From Bacteroidales bacterium (GTDB lineage Bacteria > Bacteroidota > Bacteroidia > Bacteroidales > M50B96): a DNA stretch of 40,963 nucleotides. Shown piece after piece: positions 16,386 to 26,027 of this stretch. Within the stretch, counting starts at the first letter, position 1; each line of letters starts with the position of its first letter. The stretch is taken from NCBI GenBank assembly GCA_021740905.1, contig JAIOYV010000062.1, positions 1-40,963 of the forward strand. The letters run 5' to 3'. Position numbers and translations under genes: made by a program. The notes under the pieces were generated by a model. The model was not told where the DNA came from and ran no database searches. It saw nothing but the letters and a program-made list of their open reading frames with translations.

Positions 16386-17270
16386 ATGAAACAAAAAATA
16401 GCATTGGTATTATCGGGTGGCGGTGCCAGGGGCATTGCCCACATTGGGGCTATCGAAGAACTTGAAAGACAAGGCTACGAAATTGGAGCCATTGCCGGCA
16501 CCTCGATGGGCGCATTGGTAGGTGGTACGTTTGCCTTGGGTAAAATGGAGGAATTTAAAACATGGTTGTGTGGTCTCGATAAGATCAAAGTATTCAACCT
16601 GGTCGATTTCACTTTTAGCTCGCAGGGCCTCATAAAGGGCGACAAGGTGCTTAATACCATAAAAGAGTTTATCCCGGACAAAAACATCGAAGACTTAAAA
16701 ATCCCTTACGTAGCTGTGTCTGCCGACATTATTCACAAAAAAGAAGTTGTGTTTACCAAGGGGAGTATTTTTGAAGCTATCCGTGCCTCTATTTCGATAC
16801 CCACCGTTTTTACGCCTGTAAAGACAGCTGATGCCCTGCTTGTGGATGGGGGCGTGGTCAACAACATCCCAATCAATCATGTAAAAAGGATGCCTGACGA
16901 TTTTTTGGTGGTGGTAAATGTAAACGCAGATATCCCTGTGCAAAAGCTGGCTGTTTCGAAAATAGAAAACAAGGAGAAACATTCTATATATCAGGAAAAG
17001 ATGCAGATTTTTTATGATAACTTTCATAAAATATACCCTGCCAACCATGATGAAAAACTGGGATATTTCAACCTCATAACCAAAACAATCGGACTAATGA
17101 CCCATCACATGGACGAGATCATGCTCGATCAATATTCGCCTGATTTACTGATCAACGTATCCCACGAATCGTGTGGCACCTACGATTTTTACAGGGCAGA
17201 GGAATTGGTCGAGATTGGACGTTACGCCGCAAAGAAATGTCTGGAGGAATATAAACCGGAAAATATTTAG
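16386..17270 (+). CDS. patatin-like phospholipase
   Basis: A 294-residue lipid acyl hydrolase with a Ser-Asp dyad. The oxyanion loop is LSGGGARGIAHIG at 9-21, the nucleophile is S40 in GTSMG, and the catalytic Asp is D154 in VDGGVVNNIP. This is the short bacterial form related to RssA/YjjU-type proteins, with no signal peptide, so it probably acts on the inner face of the cytoplasmic membrane. The longer start at 16341 would translate an intergenic repeat (VRLCAFAVRKHKQ) and is rejected. It converges with the giant gene at 17356. Confidence 0.88.
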   Translation: MKQKIALVLSGGGARGIAHIGAIEELERQGYEIGAIAGTSMGALVGGTFALGKMEEFKTWLCGLDKIKVFNLVDFTFSSQGLIKGDKVLNTIKEFIPDKNIEDLKIPYVAVSADIIHKKEVVFTKGSIFEAIRASISIPTVFTPVKTADALLVDGGVVNNIPINHVKRMPDDFLVVVNVNADIPVQKLAVSKIENKEKHSIYQEKMQIFYDNFHKIYPANHDEKLGYFNLITKTIGLMTHHMDEIMLDQYSPDLLINVSHESCGTYDFYRAEELVEIGRYAAKKCLEEYKPENI

Positions 17271-17355
17271 TGTTCTTATCAATTTAATATTGATCAATCT
17301 TGCACGGAGCTGGCCCCCCGGTTATCGTGCCGGAGAGCCAATTTGTAAATTGAGG

Positions 17356-20300
17356 TTATTTTAACAGTATCATTTTTCGTGTCTGTTCAAATTCGGGTGT
17401 TTTCAAACGATAAAAGTAAGTTCCGGCAGGCAGGTCTTTGCTGTTGAAATGGATGGTGTGTTTGCCTTTGGGGAATGTTGTTGATTCTACGGGTGGAGAC
17501 GTTGCATGCAAGGTCTGTACGGTATTTTCTATAATGATCCGCTTGCCCAATAGGTTGAAAATGTCGAATTCCACCAGACAATCCACCGGCAGGAAAAAGG
17601 ATATTTCGGTTTCGTGGGTGAACGGGTTGGGGATGTTTTGGAATAATTGGAAACTGGAAACTAGAAATTGGAAATTTGGTGAATCTCCGACTATGGCAAT
17701 CTTGTTGCTTTCATAGTGTCCATCTCCCTCTCGCCAGGAATCAATTTCCAGGATATATTCTTCACCGTCGAATAGTTTAACAATGAATTCTTCCCCATCC
17801 ATAAGCCCATCTATTTCTGGCGTGGTTTCATCGTTGCCCCAAAGGGTGATGGCCGTAAAGTTGCCCTCTACAATGCCTGCACCTACCAGCAATCCCGATT
17901 GGGAATACACCAGAATTTCCTGCCCCGCTCCAAGACCATCGGTTCGCAAGCCGAGGGTCATGTTGCTGCCGGTGTTTTTTAGCATCCGGGAAGTAGTGGG
18001 GAATGTTGATGTCGCTGATTTCACATTCACCGAATTGGCAGGGTAGGTAAAACTTTGCTGCGTGTTCATCTTAATTTGATAGCCCTGTCCTGGCACCATG
18101 TTTCCAATTGTGTTAACATTAAACGAAGGCCAGTAAACGAAACCACCGCCATCTTTGACAATTTCAATTTCACTTGAAATGCTGCTCATCAAAATAGAAA
18201 TATCGCCTGTTGTTGTGCGCAAATAGCCCAGCAAACTCCAGCCTGCCGGAATGTTTAAGTTGGTGTTGGCCGGATCGACCTGAATCCCCGTAATGGTAAG
18301 GCTTTGTTGCGACAACATTTTTACCTGGTAGGCTTTGCCGATGGTCAATTGGGCAATCATATTTAAATTAAATGCAGGCCAGTAAGTTGCGCCATTTTCA
18401 TCCTTCATAATCTGGATTTCGGATATTACCGGAGAGAAAATGCTGTCGAGGTTGCTTATCTGGGGGTCGATGTAGGTGGAGATGATGCTCCAGCCCGATG
18501 GGAGGGAAATGTTTTGATATACTAAAGGATTAATTACCTGAATATAGTTTTCTTTTGTAACTGTATCAGAATATAAGGAATTAGAAACGATAAGCGAAAC
18601 AGTGTACGTCCCCGTATCCTGATAAACGTGAACCGGGTTTTGGAGAGCACCGGTTGTCCCATCGCCAAAATCCCAAAGCCAGTTCACCGGGCTGCCCAGG
18701 GTTAAGTCGGAAAACTGGATGGTGTCGCCGAGGGTAATTTGTGTGGCAGATGAAATAAAATCGGCTTGTATTTGGATTATGGTAATATAATCCTGAAAAC
18801 TAATACTATCGCTTTGGTCGTAATTAGAAATTGTCAAGGATACGGAATAGGTGCCGGGTGTTTGATAAAGGTGTTGCGGGTTTTGGACCGAATCGGTGGT
18901 GCCATCGCCAAAATCCCAAAGCCAGTCGGAAACGTATCCGGTGCTGAGATCGGTAAATTGGATGGTGTCGCCAACCCCGGCAAAAGTTGTAGAAGTAGCG
19001 AAGTTGGCTTCGAGGTGGGTGGAGAGCTTCAACAGGAATATTTTTGAACTACCGCTTGTTAGGTTATAGACAGAGTTTCCTGGGTCAAAGTCAACCGTGC
19101 CTTGATATGTACCCAAAGAAAATACGCTGTTATTATTATCTACACAAATTGATTTCGAGGTAGCCGGATAAGATATTGCCCAGTTTAAATTGCCCGAATG
19201 GCTGTATTTGCATATATACATCGAACCGCCATTAACTGGATTATACTGACCTGGCCCAGGGTAAAAGTCCATGTTTTGATAGTAATACCCACTTAATATA
19301 ACATCTCCATCGTTGTCGACACATATATTTGGAACCTCATTATAGGAGGAAGTCCCAATCCCATTGGCCCATAAAAAATTGCCTTGGGTGTCGAATTTGC
19401 TGACATAAATGTCGTAGAAACCCATCGAATTGAGGATATATGTGCCAGGCCCGGGGTTTGCATCGAAGGGGCCAATGTATTGCCCGGTTAAAAAGAAATT
19501 GCCCGAGTTGTCCGCTTTAATTTTTCCAAAATTATGGTTTGACATTGTAGTCTTTTTAGCCCATAAAACAGTTCCGTTTAAATCAATTTTACACACAAAA
19601 TTACTTGCTCCAAAACTTAATATTGTTGTATCGCTTGCCGTAACAATTGTGCTGTTGTCTGCCGAATATCCAAGAATATAAAGATTGTTGTTATTGTCGA
19701 TATCCATACGCCTAAAGTAGTATGAGATTTCACTCCTAAGCTGATCCACCCATATCAAATCACCATTCGGGCTATATTTTGCCACATAGCCATCCGCGCC
19801 AGATTGAGATGTAAGTTCATATAAACCAAGTCCCGGGTCAAAATCAACGGTCGAACTAAAACCTCCCGTTACGTAAAGGTTCCCGGCATCATCTAAGCAC
19901 ATTTCATTTCCATAATCATCATCGGTACCACCAATTTGTTTTGCCCAGACATAATTTCCGTTTTCATCCAGTTTTAAGATGAAAATATCATTGTCACCAT
20001 TTGAGGTCAAAGCATTGTACCCTGGCCCAGGATCAAAATCGATTGTACTATAAAAGCCCCCAAACAGGTAAACATTCCCTGCTGTATCTATTTCGATAGA
20101 ACTTACATAATCAGTATACTCAGTGTAAAAATCGAGGCACACAGCCCATTGGAAGTTTTTTAACGAATCCAGTTTTACGACAAACCAGTTTGAACCAGTT
20201 GTTGAAGTCAGGTTAAATGTTCCCTGACCGGGGTCAAGGTCTAAGGAACCATCAAGCTTGCCTTGTATATATATGTTGCCCGAATTATCTACTTGCAGTA

Positions 20301-23300
20301 AATTTGGCTCAGACCAAGAAAAGTTTGGTGATTCAAAATCTATTGCCCATGCAAAAGTAGGCTCTTCTAACATGGCAATGTTTGGCTCTATTATTTCGAT
20401 ATAATAGGGAAACAGCGCGGTGTCGGAATAGATGCCGTCCGAAACAATCAAGGAAACAGAATAGGAGCCCGGACCTGCATAAAGATGCGATGGGTTTTGG
20501 ATGGTGTCGGTGGTGCCATCGCCAAAATCCCACAACCAACTTATGGGGGAGCCGGTACTCTGGTCGGTAAATTGGATGGGACTCCCTACCAAAACCGCTA
20601 CTTCGGAAGCTGTGAAACCTGCCTGTAAGTGTTCCACTTTTATAAAATCCTGTTTTGATACCGTATCAGTGTCTTGGGTGTTCCATGCAATAAAAGTTAC
20701 CGTGTAGCTGCCCAGATCTTGGTAGATATGTGTTGGGTTTTGTACCGTGTCGGTGGTGCCATCGCCAAAGTCCCACAACCAATGGGTCGGATTGCCCGAT
20801 GTAATATCGGAGAACTGAATGGTTTCGCCAATTTGGATAGTTGAAGCGGAGGTCCCGAAATTGGCACGAAAATTTTGATATAGTTTCAGGATAAATACAT
20901 CCTTGTCGCCGTGCGAAGTGAAGTTCAACATCCCGGAGTTCGATTCCACATTCATGGTTTGCTCGAAATTGCCCGTAACGCAGACATTGCCAAAGGTGTC
21001 GGCATCCAACGAACTTGCATGATCGTTGCCGGCCCCGCCAATATTAAAGGCCCAAATCAAATCGCCGTCGAGGTTGTATTTGGCTACGAAAGCATCGGTG
21101 CCACCATTCGATGTTAAAGGATAGCCGGTTTGCCCGGGATCAAAATCAACAATGCCGCTAAAGCTTCCTGCCAAATAGAAATACCCGGTCTTATCCACTG
21201 TCAACGAGTACCCCGCATCGTCGGACTGTGCACCCAGGCTAAAAGCCCAAAGCACATTTCCGCCGGAGTCTGATTTCGAAACGAAAATGTCAGTGCCCCC
21301 AAACGATTGCAAATTGTAAACACCTGATCCAGGGTCGAAATCAACCGTGTCCCTAAAAGCCCCGGTCATGTATAAATTGCCCGAACCATCACAATCTATG
21401 TCGCTGGCATACTCGTTTAGGGCTCCGCCAATTTGTTTGACCCACACAAAATTACCGTCCCCATCAAATTTCGAAAGAAAAATATCCTTGGATGCACCAC
21501 CTGAACACGATGTCAAACTTCCCGATCCGTAAAAGGGGTTAAAATCAGCTATCCCGTTAAAAGAGCCTGTTACATAAATGAAATCGTCTTCATCGACACA
21601 CGAAGAATTGATTGTACTACCTGTGTTGTAGGAATTTGAATTAAAATCCTTCGCCCATAAATAATTACCATTTTCATCTAATTTGGCGACAAAGCTTTTT
21701 CCTGTTAAATAATAGGTGCCCTGCCCTGAATCAAAATCAAGACCATTCCCTAAATTTCCTGATAAGACCAAATTATTATAGTTATCAGTTACTATAGAGT
21801 TAACTTTTCCTGGATGGTACCAATTTACATCGCTGCAATCTAAAGTTTTAACCCATTGCATATTACCCGAACTGTTTACTTCTGAAATAATAACAGGTCC
21901 AGTCAAAAAGTCATAATACATATTACCTGGACCCGGATCCACTTCGGTAACATTACTATATTTTCCAGTCCAGAATATTTTTCCATTCGAATTTGATGTA
22001 ATTGCACCGCCTTCCGCCGATTCATCTATATTTCCACTAAGGTCTACGTGGGGTGTAAAATTAGACACACAATTGAAACCTCCATTGTAACCATTAATTA
22101 TTAATCCTTTATGCGACCCATAGGTTCCATAATAAAATGAGCTAACTGAAACACTGTTTGAATTAGAATACAATTTGCCCCTGGTTGTAGTCGTGGTTAT
22201 TACATTTCCATTTATATCCAGTTCTATGTCGTTTACTTCGTCCCATGAGGTTCCACCGAAACAATGCATCCAGTCGACATTTGGAGCATTAGAAACCAAA
22301 GCCGACACCTCATTCACAAAAATAAAGTCGATAAGGGTTATTGTATCGGAACTTAGGCTATTTGATACGATCAACGTAACAGAATAGGTACCAGGCGATG
22401 TGTAAATATGTTGGGGGTTTTGTATCGTAAGGCTTGTACTGTCGCCAAAATCCCACAGCCAATTAGTGGGATACCCGGTGCTGAGGTCGGTAAATTGGAT
22501 CAGTTCACCGTTTATGGTGTTGGTGGACGAAACTGTAAAATTGGCCTGCATTGGGTTGATCGTAATATAGTCCGTTTTTATGAGGGTATCGCTTTTTATG
22601 CTGTCCGATACAATCAAACTGACTGAATATGTCCCAGGGCTTTGATAGACATGGTTTGTATTTTGAAGGGTGTCAGTGGCCCCATCGCCAAAATCCCAGA
22701 GCCATGATGTTGGGTTTCCTGTGCTTACATTGGAAAATTGAATATTGCCCCCCGGATATTCTTCAACAGTTGATGCGTAGAAGTTCGCCTTTAAGGTGTC
22801 GATAAAAGTAAATTTGCTGATAAAAATGTCATTGCTCCCGGCACTGGTCATGGAATGGTTCCCTGTGCCCGGGTCGAAATCATAGCTTCCCGAAAAAGAC
22901 CCGGCAAAGTAGATTGCCCCCGAAAAATCCATGTCGACCGATTTTCCGGCATAGATGCCCGGCATATCAAAAAAGGATGCTTTTTCAAGATCTCCCGATG
23001 GATCAAAGGTAAGGAAAATCCTGTCTGTACTACTGTTCGATGTATATTGGGTCGTGTCTGGCCCAGGGTCAAAATCAACAGTTCCGGTGAATCCGGCAAT
23101 TATGGCCACCAATCCATCGCCATTACATTTCATTTTATACATTGTTTCCGACTGGCTATTCCCGATGTTTTTTGCCCACAAAAAATTACCTAATGAATCT
23201 AATTTTGAAAGAAAAATATCGGTGTTTCCCGATGAGCTTAGGTAAAAGGTTGTGGCTGTATCCGGGTTAAAGTCGGTTGTCCCGGCGAAAGTGCCCCCCA

Positions 23301-24120
23301 GGTAAATGTTTTGGAGCGAGTCGGTGGCCATGAAACTAATCTTGTAATTCCCATGTTTTTTGGTCCATATCAGATTATGGTTTGTGTCGAATTTATATAT
23401 TCGTTCGCTGCCATAATCGGTAAACCAGTACATATTGTTCTCGTAATCGAAATGGAAATGGAACGCAGAAGCCGACCAGTAGTTTGGGGCAAACGAATAT
23501 CCCCAGTTTTGGCTCCCAAGTTCATAAATATCATAGCCTGTGGCTCCCGTAATGTTGTCGAAACAGTTCGAGGCCACATACACATTTCCATTCCTATCGA
23601 TCCCTACACCTTGAAGGGTTGGTTCCGGCCCCCCAAATATGGTATGAGAACAGATATTTTGTGTCCAGCTACTATGGCCGGGCGAGCCAATTTTCGAAAC
23701 GGAGTAATCAACATCCATCCAGTGCATATTCCCGTACCCGTACGCAGTGGATAGCTTAACCGACTCGTCCCACGATGCTACATTACCCGTCGCACCATAT
23801 ACTACCCCATCTGATGTTGCACCATTATGTTGCTTTGCCCATACGAGTTCTTTCGAGGGGGTGTATTTTGCCAGGAATTTTCCATTGCCTGTGCCCCAGG
23901 CAGTCAGGCTGTTTGCGGAAGTTGGGCTGACATCGAAATCGACCGTGCCGCTAAAACTCCCCATAAATAGGATATTGCCATCCTCGTCCAAATGGATATT
24001 ACCTCCACTATCGGTGCCTGCCCCACCAATCCTGCCTGCCCATTCAAAGGTTGGCCCCTGTGCGCAAATCCCTGTGGCTGCCCACAAAATTACCGCAAGT
24101 GTAAAAACTGTCTTTTTCAT
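17356..24120 (-). CDS. giant secreted protein: three beta-propeller blocks, six PKD domains, type IX sorting domain
   Basis: A 2254-residue protein with a signal peptide ending near ICAQ (residue 20). Three blocks of SBBP-like repeats span about 25-440, 610-1080 and 1250-1695. Their units carry VDFDPG, LTS.GG.D.F..K and GN..WAK..GG. Each block is followed by two PKD domains with WLWDFGDG, near residues 477 and 557, 1117 and 1198, and 1737 and 1818. About 1867-2037 holds two YSTYIDP-type half-repeats, and 2040-2150 a WGND/DG..DGEEF domain; both are shared with the protein at 4065. Residues 2157-2254 are the Por sorting domain (QNIPNPFTHE, PAGTYFYRLKT). It should be an extracellular scaffold or adhesin. 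PKD domains often bind polymers or space catalytic modules, but no catalytic module was seen. Its two nearest genes are on the other strand. Confidence 0.88.
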   Translation of the reverse strand: MKKTVFTLAVILWAATGICAQGPTFEWAGRIGGAGTDSGGNIHLDEDGNILFMGSFSGTVDFDVSPTSANSLTAWGTGNGKFLAKYTPSKELVWAKQHNGATSDGVVYGATGNVASWDESVKLSTAYGYGNMHWMDVDYSVSKIGSPGHSSWTQNICSHTIFGGPEPTLQGVGIDRNGNVYVASNCFDNITGATGYDIYELGSQNWGYSFAPNYWSASAFHFHFDYENNMYWFTDYGSERIYKFDTNHNLIWTKKHGNYKISFMATDSLQNIYLGGTFAGTTDFNPDTATTFYLSSSGNTDIFLSKLDSLGNFLWAKNIGNSQSETMYKMKCNGDGLVAIIAGFTGTVDFDPGPDTTQYTSNSSTDRIFLTFDPSGDLEKASFFDMPGIYAGKSVDMDFSGAIYFAGSFSGSYDFDPGTGNHSMTSAGSNDIFISKFTFIDTLKANFYASTVEEYPGGNIQFSNVSTGNPTSWLWDFGDGATDTLQNTNHVYQSPGTYSVSLIVSDSIKSDTLIKTDYITINPMQANFTVSSTNTINGELIQFTDLSTGYPTNWLWDFGDSTSLTIQNPQHIYTSPGTYSVTLIVSNSLSSDTITLIDFIFVNEVSALVSNAPNVDWMHCFGGTSWDEVNDIELDINGNVITTTTTRGKLYSNSNSVSVSSFYYGTYGSHKGLIINGYNGGFNCVSNFTPHVDLSGNIDESAEGGAITSNSNGKIFWTGKYSNVTEVDPGPGNMYYDFLTGPVIISEVNSSGNMQWVKTLDCSDVNWYHPGKVNSIVTDNYNNLVLSGNLGNGLDFDSGQGTYYLTGKSFVAKLDENGNYLWAKDFNSNSYNTGSTINSSCVDEDDFIYVTGSFNGIADFNPFYGSGSLTSCSGGASKDIFLSKFDGDGNFVWVKQIGGALNEYASDIDCDGSGNLYMTGAFRDTVDFDPGSGVYNLQSFGGTDIFVSKSDSGGNVLWAFSLGAQSDDAGYSLTVDKTGYFYLAGSFSGIVDFDPGQTGYPLTSNGGTDAFVAKYNLDGDLIWAFNIGGAGNDHASSLDADTFGNVCVTGNFEQTMNVESNSGMLNFTSHGDKDVFILKLYQNFRANFGTSASTIQIGETIQFSDITSGNPTHWLWDFGDGTTDTVQNPTHIYQDLGSYTVTFIAWNTQDTDTVSKQDFIKVEHLQAGFTASEVAVLVGSPIQFTDQSTGSPISWLWDFGDGTTDTIQNPSHLYAGPGSYSVSLIVSDGIYSDTALFPYYIEIIEPNIAMLEEPTFAWAIDFESPNFSWSEPNLLQVDNSGNIYIQGKLDGSLDLDPGQGTFNLTSTTGSNWFVVKLDSLKNFQWAVCLDFYTEYTDYVSSIEIDTAGNVYLFGGFYSTIDFDPGPGYNALTSNGDNDIFILKLDENGNYVWAKQIGGTDDDYGNEMCLDDAGNLYVTGGFSSTVDFDPGLGLYELTSQSGADGYVAKYSPNGDLIWVDQLRSEISYYFRRMDIDNNNNLYILGYSADNSTIVTASDTTILSFGASNFVCKIDLNGTVLWAKKTTMSNHNFGKIKADNSGNFFLTGQYIGPFDANPGPGTYILNSMGFYDIYVSKFDTQGNFLWANGIGTSSYNEVPNICVDNDGDVILSGYYYQNMDFYPGPGQYNPVNGGSMYICKYSHSGNLNWAISYPATSKSICVDNNNSVFSLGTYQGTVDFDPGNSVYNLTSGSSKIFLLKLSTHLEANFATSTTFAGVGDTIQFTDLSTGYVSDWLWDFGDGTTDSVQNPQHLYQTPGTYSVSLTISNYDQSDSISFQDYITIIQIQADFISSATQITLGDTIQFSDLTLGSPVNWLWDFGDGTTGALQNPVHVYQDTGTYTVSLIVSNSLYSDTVTKENYIQVINPLVYQNISLPSGWSIISTYIDPQISNLDSIFSPVISEIQIMKDENGATYWPAFNLNMIAQLTIGKAYQVKMLSQQSLTITGIQVDPANTNLNIPAGWSLLGYLRTTTGDISILMSSISSEIEIVKDGGGFVYWPSFNVNTIGNMVPGQGYQIKMNTQQSFTYPANSVNVKSATSTFPTTSRMLKNTGSNMTLGLRTDGLGAGQEILVYSQSGLLVGAGIVEGNFTAITLWGNDETTPEIDGLMDGEEFIVKLFDGEEYILEIDSWREGDGHYESNKIAIVGDSPNFQFLVSSFQLFQNIPNPFTHETEISFFLPVDCLVEFDIFNLLGKRIIIENTVQTLHATSPPVESTTFPKGKHTIHFNSKDLPAGTYFYRLKTPEFEQTRKMILLK
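17646..17679 (-). repeat. degenerate TTTCCAATTTC repeat inside the giant gene
   Basis: On the minus strand this stretch reads as near-tandem TTTCCAATT/TTTCTAGTT words and encodes FQFLVSSFQLFQN, the linker into the sorting domain. Similar word repeats are intergenic elsewhere in the window, for example at 1103-1126. Confidence 0.45.
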
Positions 24121-24321
24121 GTTTTCTTTTTTTAGTGATGGATTAATTGAACTTTATTGAGTGCCTAATGATAGATTGATTTTGATGTGTTCTGGTTTTT
24201 AGATTATGAGATTCGAGTCCAGATCCTTTAATGATAAGTAGCGAAAAGGTCGCACATCTTGCCCCTGAAAGGATAATTGGTATAGGTCTCATGCTTAAAA
24301 TCAATTCGTGAATATGAAAAA

Positions 24322-24329
24322 CAAATATA
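24322..24329 (-). promoter_or_regulatory. -7 box of the giant gene
   Basis: TATATTTG on the minus strand matches TAnnTTTG exactly and would give a leader of nearly 200 bases. No good -33 element is visible. Confidence 0.4.
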
Positions 24330-24420
24330 CGTAATCCCGGATAAAGGTTATCTTTTATTTTGATTAAGGGTGAAATATAGTTGATGGGAGTTGGAGGGTC
24401 CTGAGTTGAAGAGTCGAAGA

Positions 24421-24475
24421 GTTCTAAGTTGGAGAGTTGAGGAGTTGTGAGTTGAAGAGTTGAAAGTTCAAAGTT
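24421..24475. repeat. degenerate GAGTTGA/GTTGAAGAGTTG tract
   Basis: About five near copies of an 8-10-base word (AGTTGGAGAGTTGAGGAGTTGTGAG and similar). It lies in the roughly 700-base gene-free region between the giant gene and the transporter, which also holds the palindromes at 24506 and 24754 and otherwise nothing supported. Confidence 0.5.
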
Positions 24476-24505
24476 TCGTTGTTTATCTGGGGTTGCTTCA
24501 TGTAG

Positions 24506-24525
24506 AGACGCACGGCAGTGCGTCT
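24506..24525. repeat. AGACGCAC/GTGCGTCT palindrome, copy 1
   Basis: A perfect 8-base stem around a GGCA loop. A second member of the same family is at 27955-27975. Confidence 0.6.
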
Positions 24526-24753
24526 GGGCGTATGTCCCCGTTTCCCGGACTAAAACAGTGCGGCTATTGATCCGGCTTTCACGTGTACACTTCAAAAGTT
24601 CACTTGCCAAATCCTAACTTTAAAAATGATGTTTGAGATCATGCAACAGGTATAGGATTTGCCAAAGGGCACAAACTTTCGAAGTGGTGTGTGCGCCCTT
24701 TTGAATTGCTTAGCCGATCTTGCTCTCCTAACTTACCTTATCACCAAGGTAGC

Positions 24754-24780
24754 GGTGCAACGGCTCAAAGCCGTTGCACC
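24754..24780. repeat. REP-like palindrome with perfect 12-bp stem
   Basis: GGTGCAACGGCT and its exact complement flank a CAA loop, 32 bases before the -7 box of the transporter gene. It has no T-tract and looks like a repetitive extragenic palindrome. Confidence 0.65.
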
Positions 24781-24811
24781 GGACGACCTATAAACGAACC
24801 AATGTTTTTTA

Positions 24812-24819
24812 TACATTTG
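24812..24819 (+). promoter_or_regulatory. -7 box of the transporter-transferase operon
   Basis: TACATTTG matches TAnnTTTG exactly and is followed by C. The preferred ATG at 24837 lies 17 bases later, so the leader is very short. Confidence 0.5.
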
Positions 24820-24836
24820 CGATTCAAATTTTGAGT

Positions 24837-26015
24837 ATGGTTGAAATATTTAAACATGCGACAATGATCACCAGCTTTGTGATGGTGATGATGCTGATTA
24901 TTGAATATGTGAACGTGCACACACGGGGTATCTGGAGCGAGAAGTTGCGCCATTCTAAGTGGTGGCAGCTCTTGCTCGCTGCCTTTCTCGGCGTTATTCC
25001 CGGATGTTTGGGAACCTTCACGGTGGTGTCCCTGTACACCCACAACATTATCAACTTCGGGGCTTTGGTCACGGTTATGATTGCCACTATGGGCGACGAG
25101 GCTTTTGTAATGTTTTCGATGATGCCGGAGGCGGCCATTAAACTTACGGTCATTCTTTTTGTGATTGCAATAATTACCGGATTTATTGTTAATCTTTTTA
25201 TCAAAAATAAAAAACCATTTCAGTTCAATCATTTCGAGTTTCCGTTGCACGAAGTGGAGGAGGATTGCAAATCGCACGCTCACGAGCCATTTTTTCATCG
25301 CTTTAGGCGTATTAGTTTCCCACGGGCTATTATGCTGTTTGGATTAATCCTTTTTATAGTAGGTGTTGCCACTGGAGAATTGGGCCATATACATGGCGAA
25401 TCGGAGACAAAGGTATTGGATCTCCCCAACGAGATTGTTATTGAGGGACATGAGCTACATGGACACGATCATGGCAGCCATGAACACAGCGAAGCCGTCA
25501 CACAAACCACCGAAGGACAGATTTCGGATACCGAAGAACATGATCATTCCCAATGGAACTGGATAACCATTACGTTTTTATTAGCATCGTTGGTGGCGCT
25601 TTATATCGTTATTTCGGGCACCGACCATTTCCTCGACCATCACCTCTGGGACCACATCATAAAAAAACACTTTTTAAAGATTTTTCTTTGGACACTGGGT
25701 GCTCTGGTGCTGACCCATTTTCTGGTCAATGTTCTGGACTTAGGCGATTGGCTACAGTCCAATTTGTTCATCATCCTTTTAGTAGCTGTCCTGATTGGCT
25801 TGATCCCTGAATCGGGTCCGCACCTTGTATTCGTCACATTGTTTTTTACCGGCGCCATCCCTTTCAGCATATTGTTGGCCAATTCCATTGTGCAGGACGG
25901 CCATGGCGCACTGCCTCTTTTTGCCGAATCGAAAAAGAGTTTTGCCTGGATGAAACTCATCAACCTTGTTGTTGGCTTTGCAGTTGGTGGCCTTGGGTTG
26001 TGGATGGGATTTTAA
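24837..26015 (+). CDS. putative manganese/heavy-metal transporter (ArsP_2-like, about 10 membrane helices)
   Basis: A 392-residue polytopic membrane protein. Two helix bundles flank a hydrophilic centre. Conserved-looking segments are LGVIPGCLGTFTVVSLY, ATMGDEAFVMF, GLIPESGPHLVFV and SILLANSIVQDGHGALPL. They form an inverted pair (PGCLG...GDE and PESGP...QDGHG) typical of the family annotated as putative manganese transporter or ArsP_2. A His-rich loop, GHELHGHDHGSHEH near residues 203-217 and EEHDHSQW near 233-240, could bind metal. The start at 24837 is chosen because the longer frame from 24774 begins inside a palindrome and before the promoter box. The next gene follows after 12 bases. 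Manganese as substrate is from family annotation and is not proven. Confidence 0.75.
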   Translation: MVEIFKHATMITSFVMVMMLIIEYVNVHTRGIWSEKLRHSKWWQLLLAAFLGVIPGCLGTFTVVSLYTHNIINFGALVTVMIATMGDEAFVMFSMMPEAAIKLTVILFVIAIITGFIVNLFIKNKKPFQFNHFEFPLHEVEEDCKSHAHEPFFHRFRRISFPRAIMLFGLILFIVGVATGELGHIHGESETKVLDLPNEIVIEGHELHGHDHGSHEHSEAVTQTTEGQISDTEEHDHSQWNWITITFLLASLVALYIVISGTDHFLDHHLWDHIIKKHFLKIFLWTLGALVLTHFLVNVLDLGDWLQSNLFIILLVAVLIGLIPESGPHLVFVTLFFTGAIPFSILLANSIVQDGHGALPLFAESKKSFAWMKLINLVVGFAVGGLGLWMGF

Positions 26016-26027
26016 AATTATTTTATT

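Noticed and set aside
24774-24836. 21-residue N-terminal extension of the metal transporter
   Set aside because: It begins in a palindrome and lies upstream of, and across, the consensus -7 box.
24765-25298. 177-codon minus-strand frame opposite the transporter
   Set aside because: The His/Asn/Lys-rich product is a mirror of hydrophobic codons on the plus strand.
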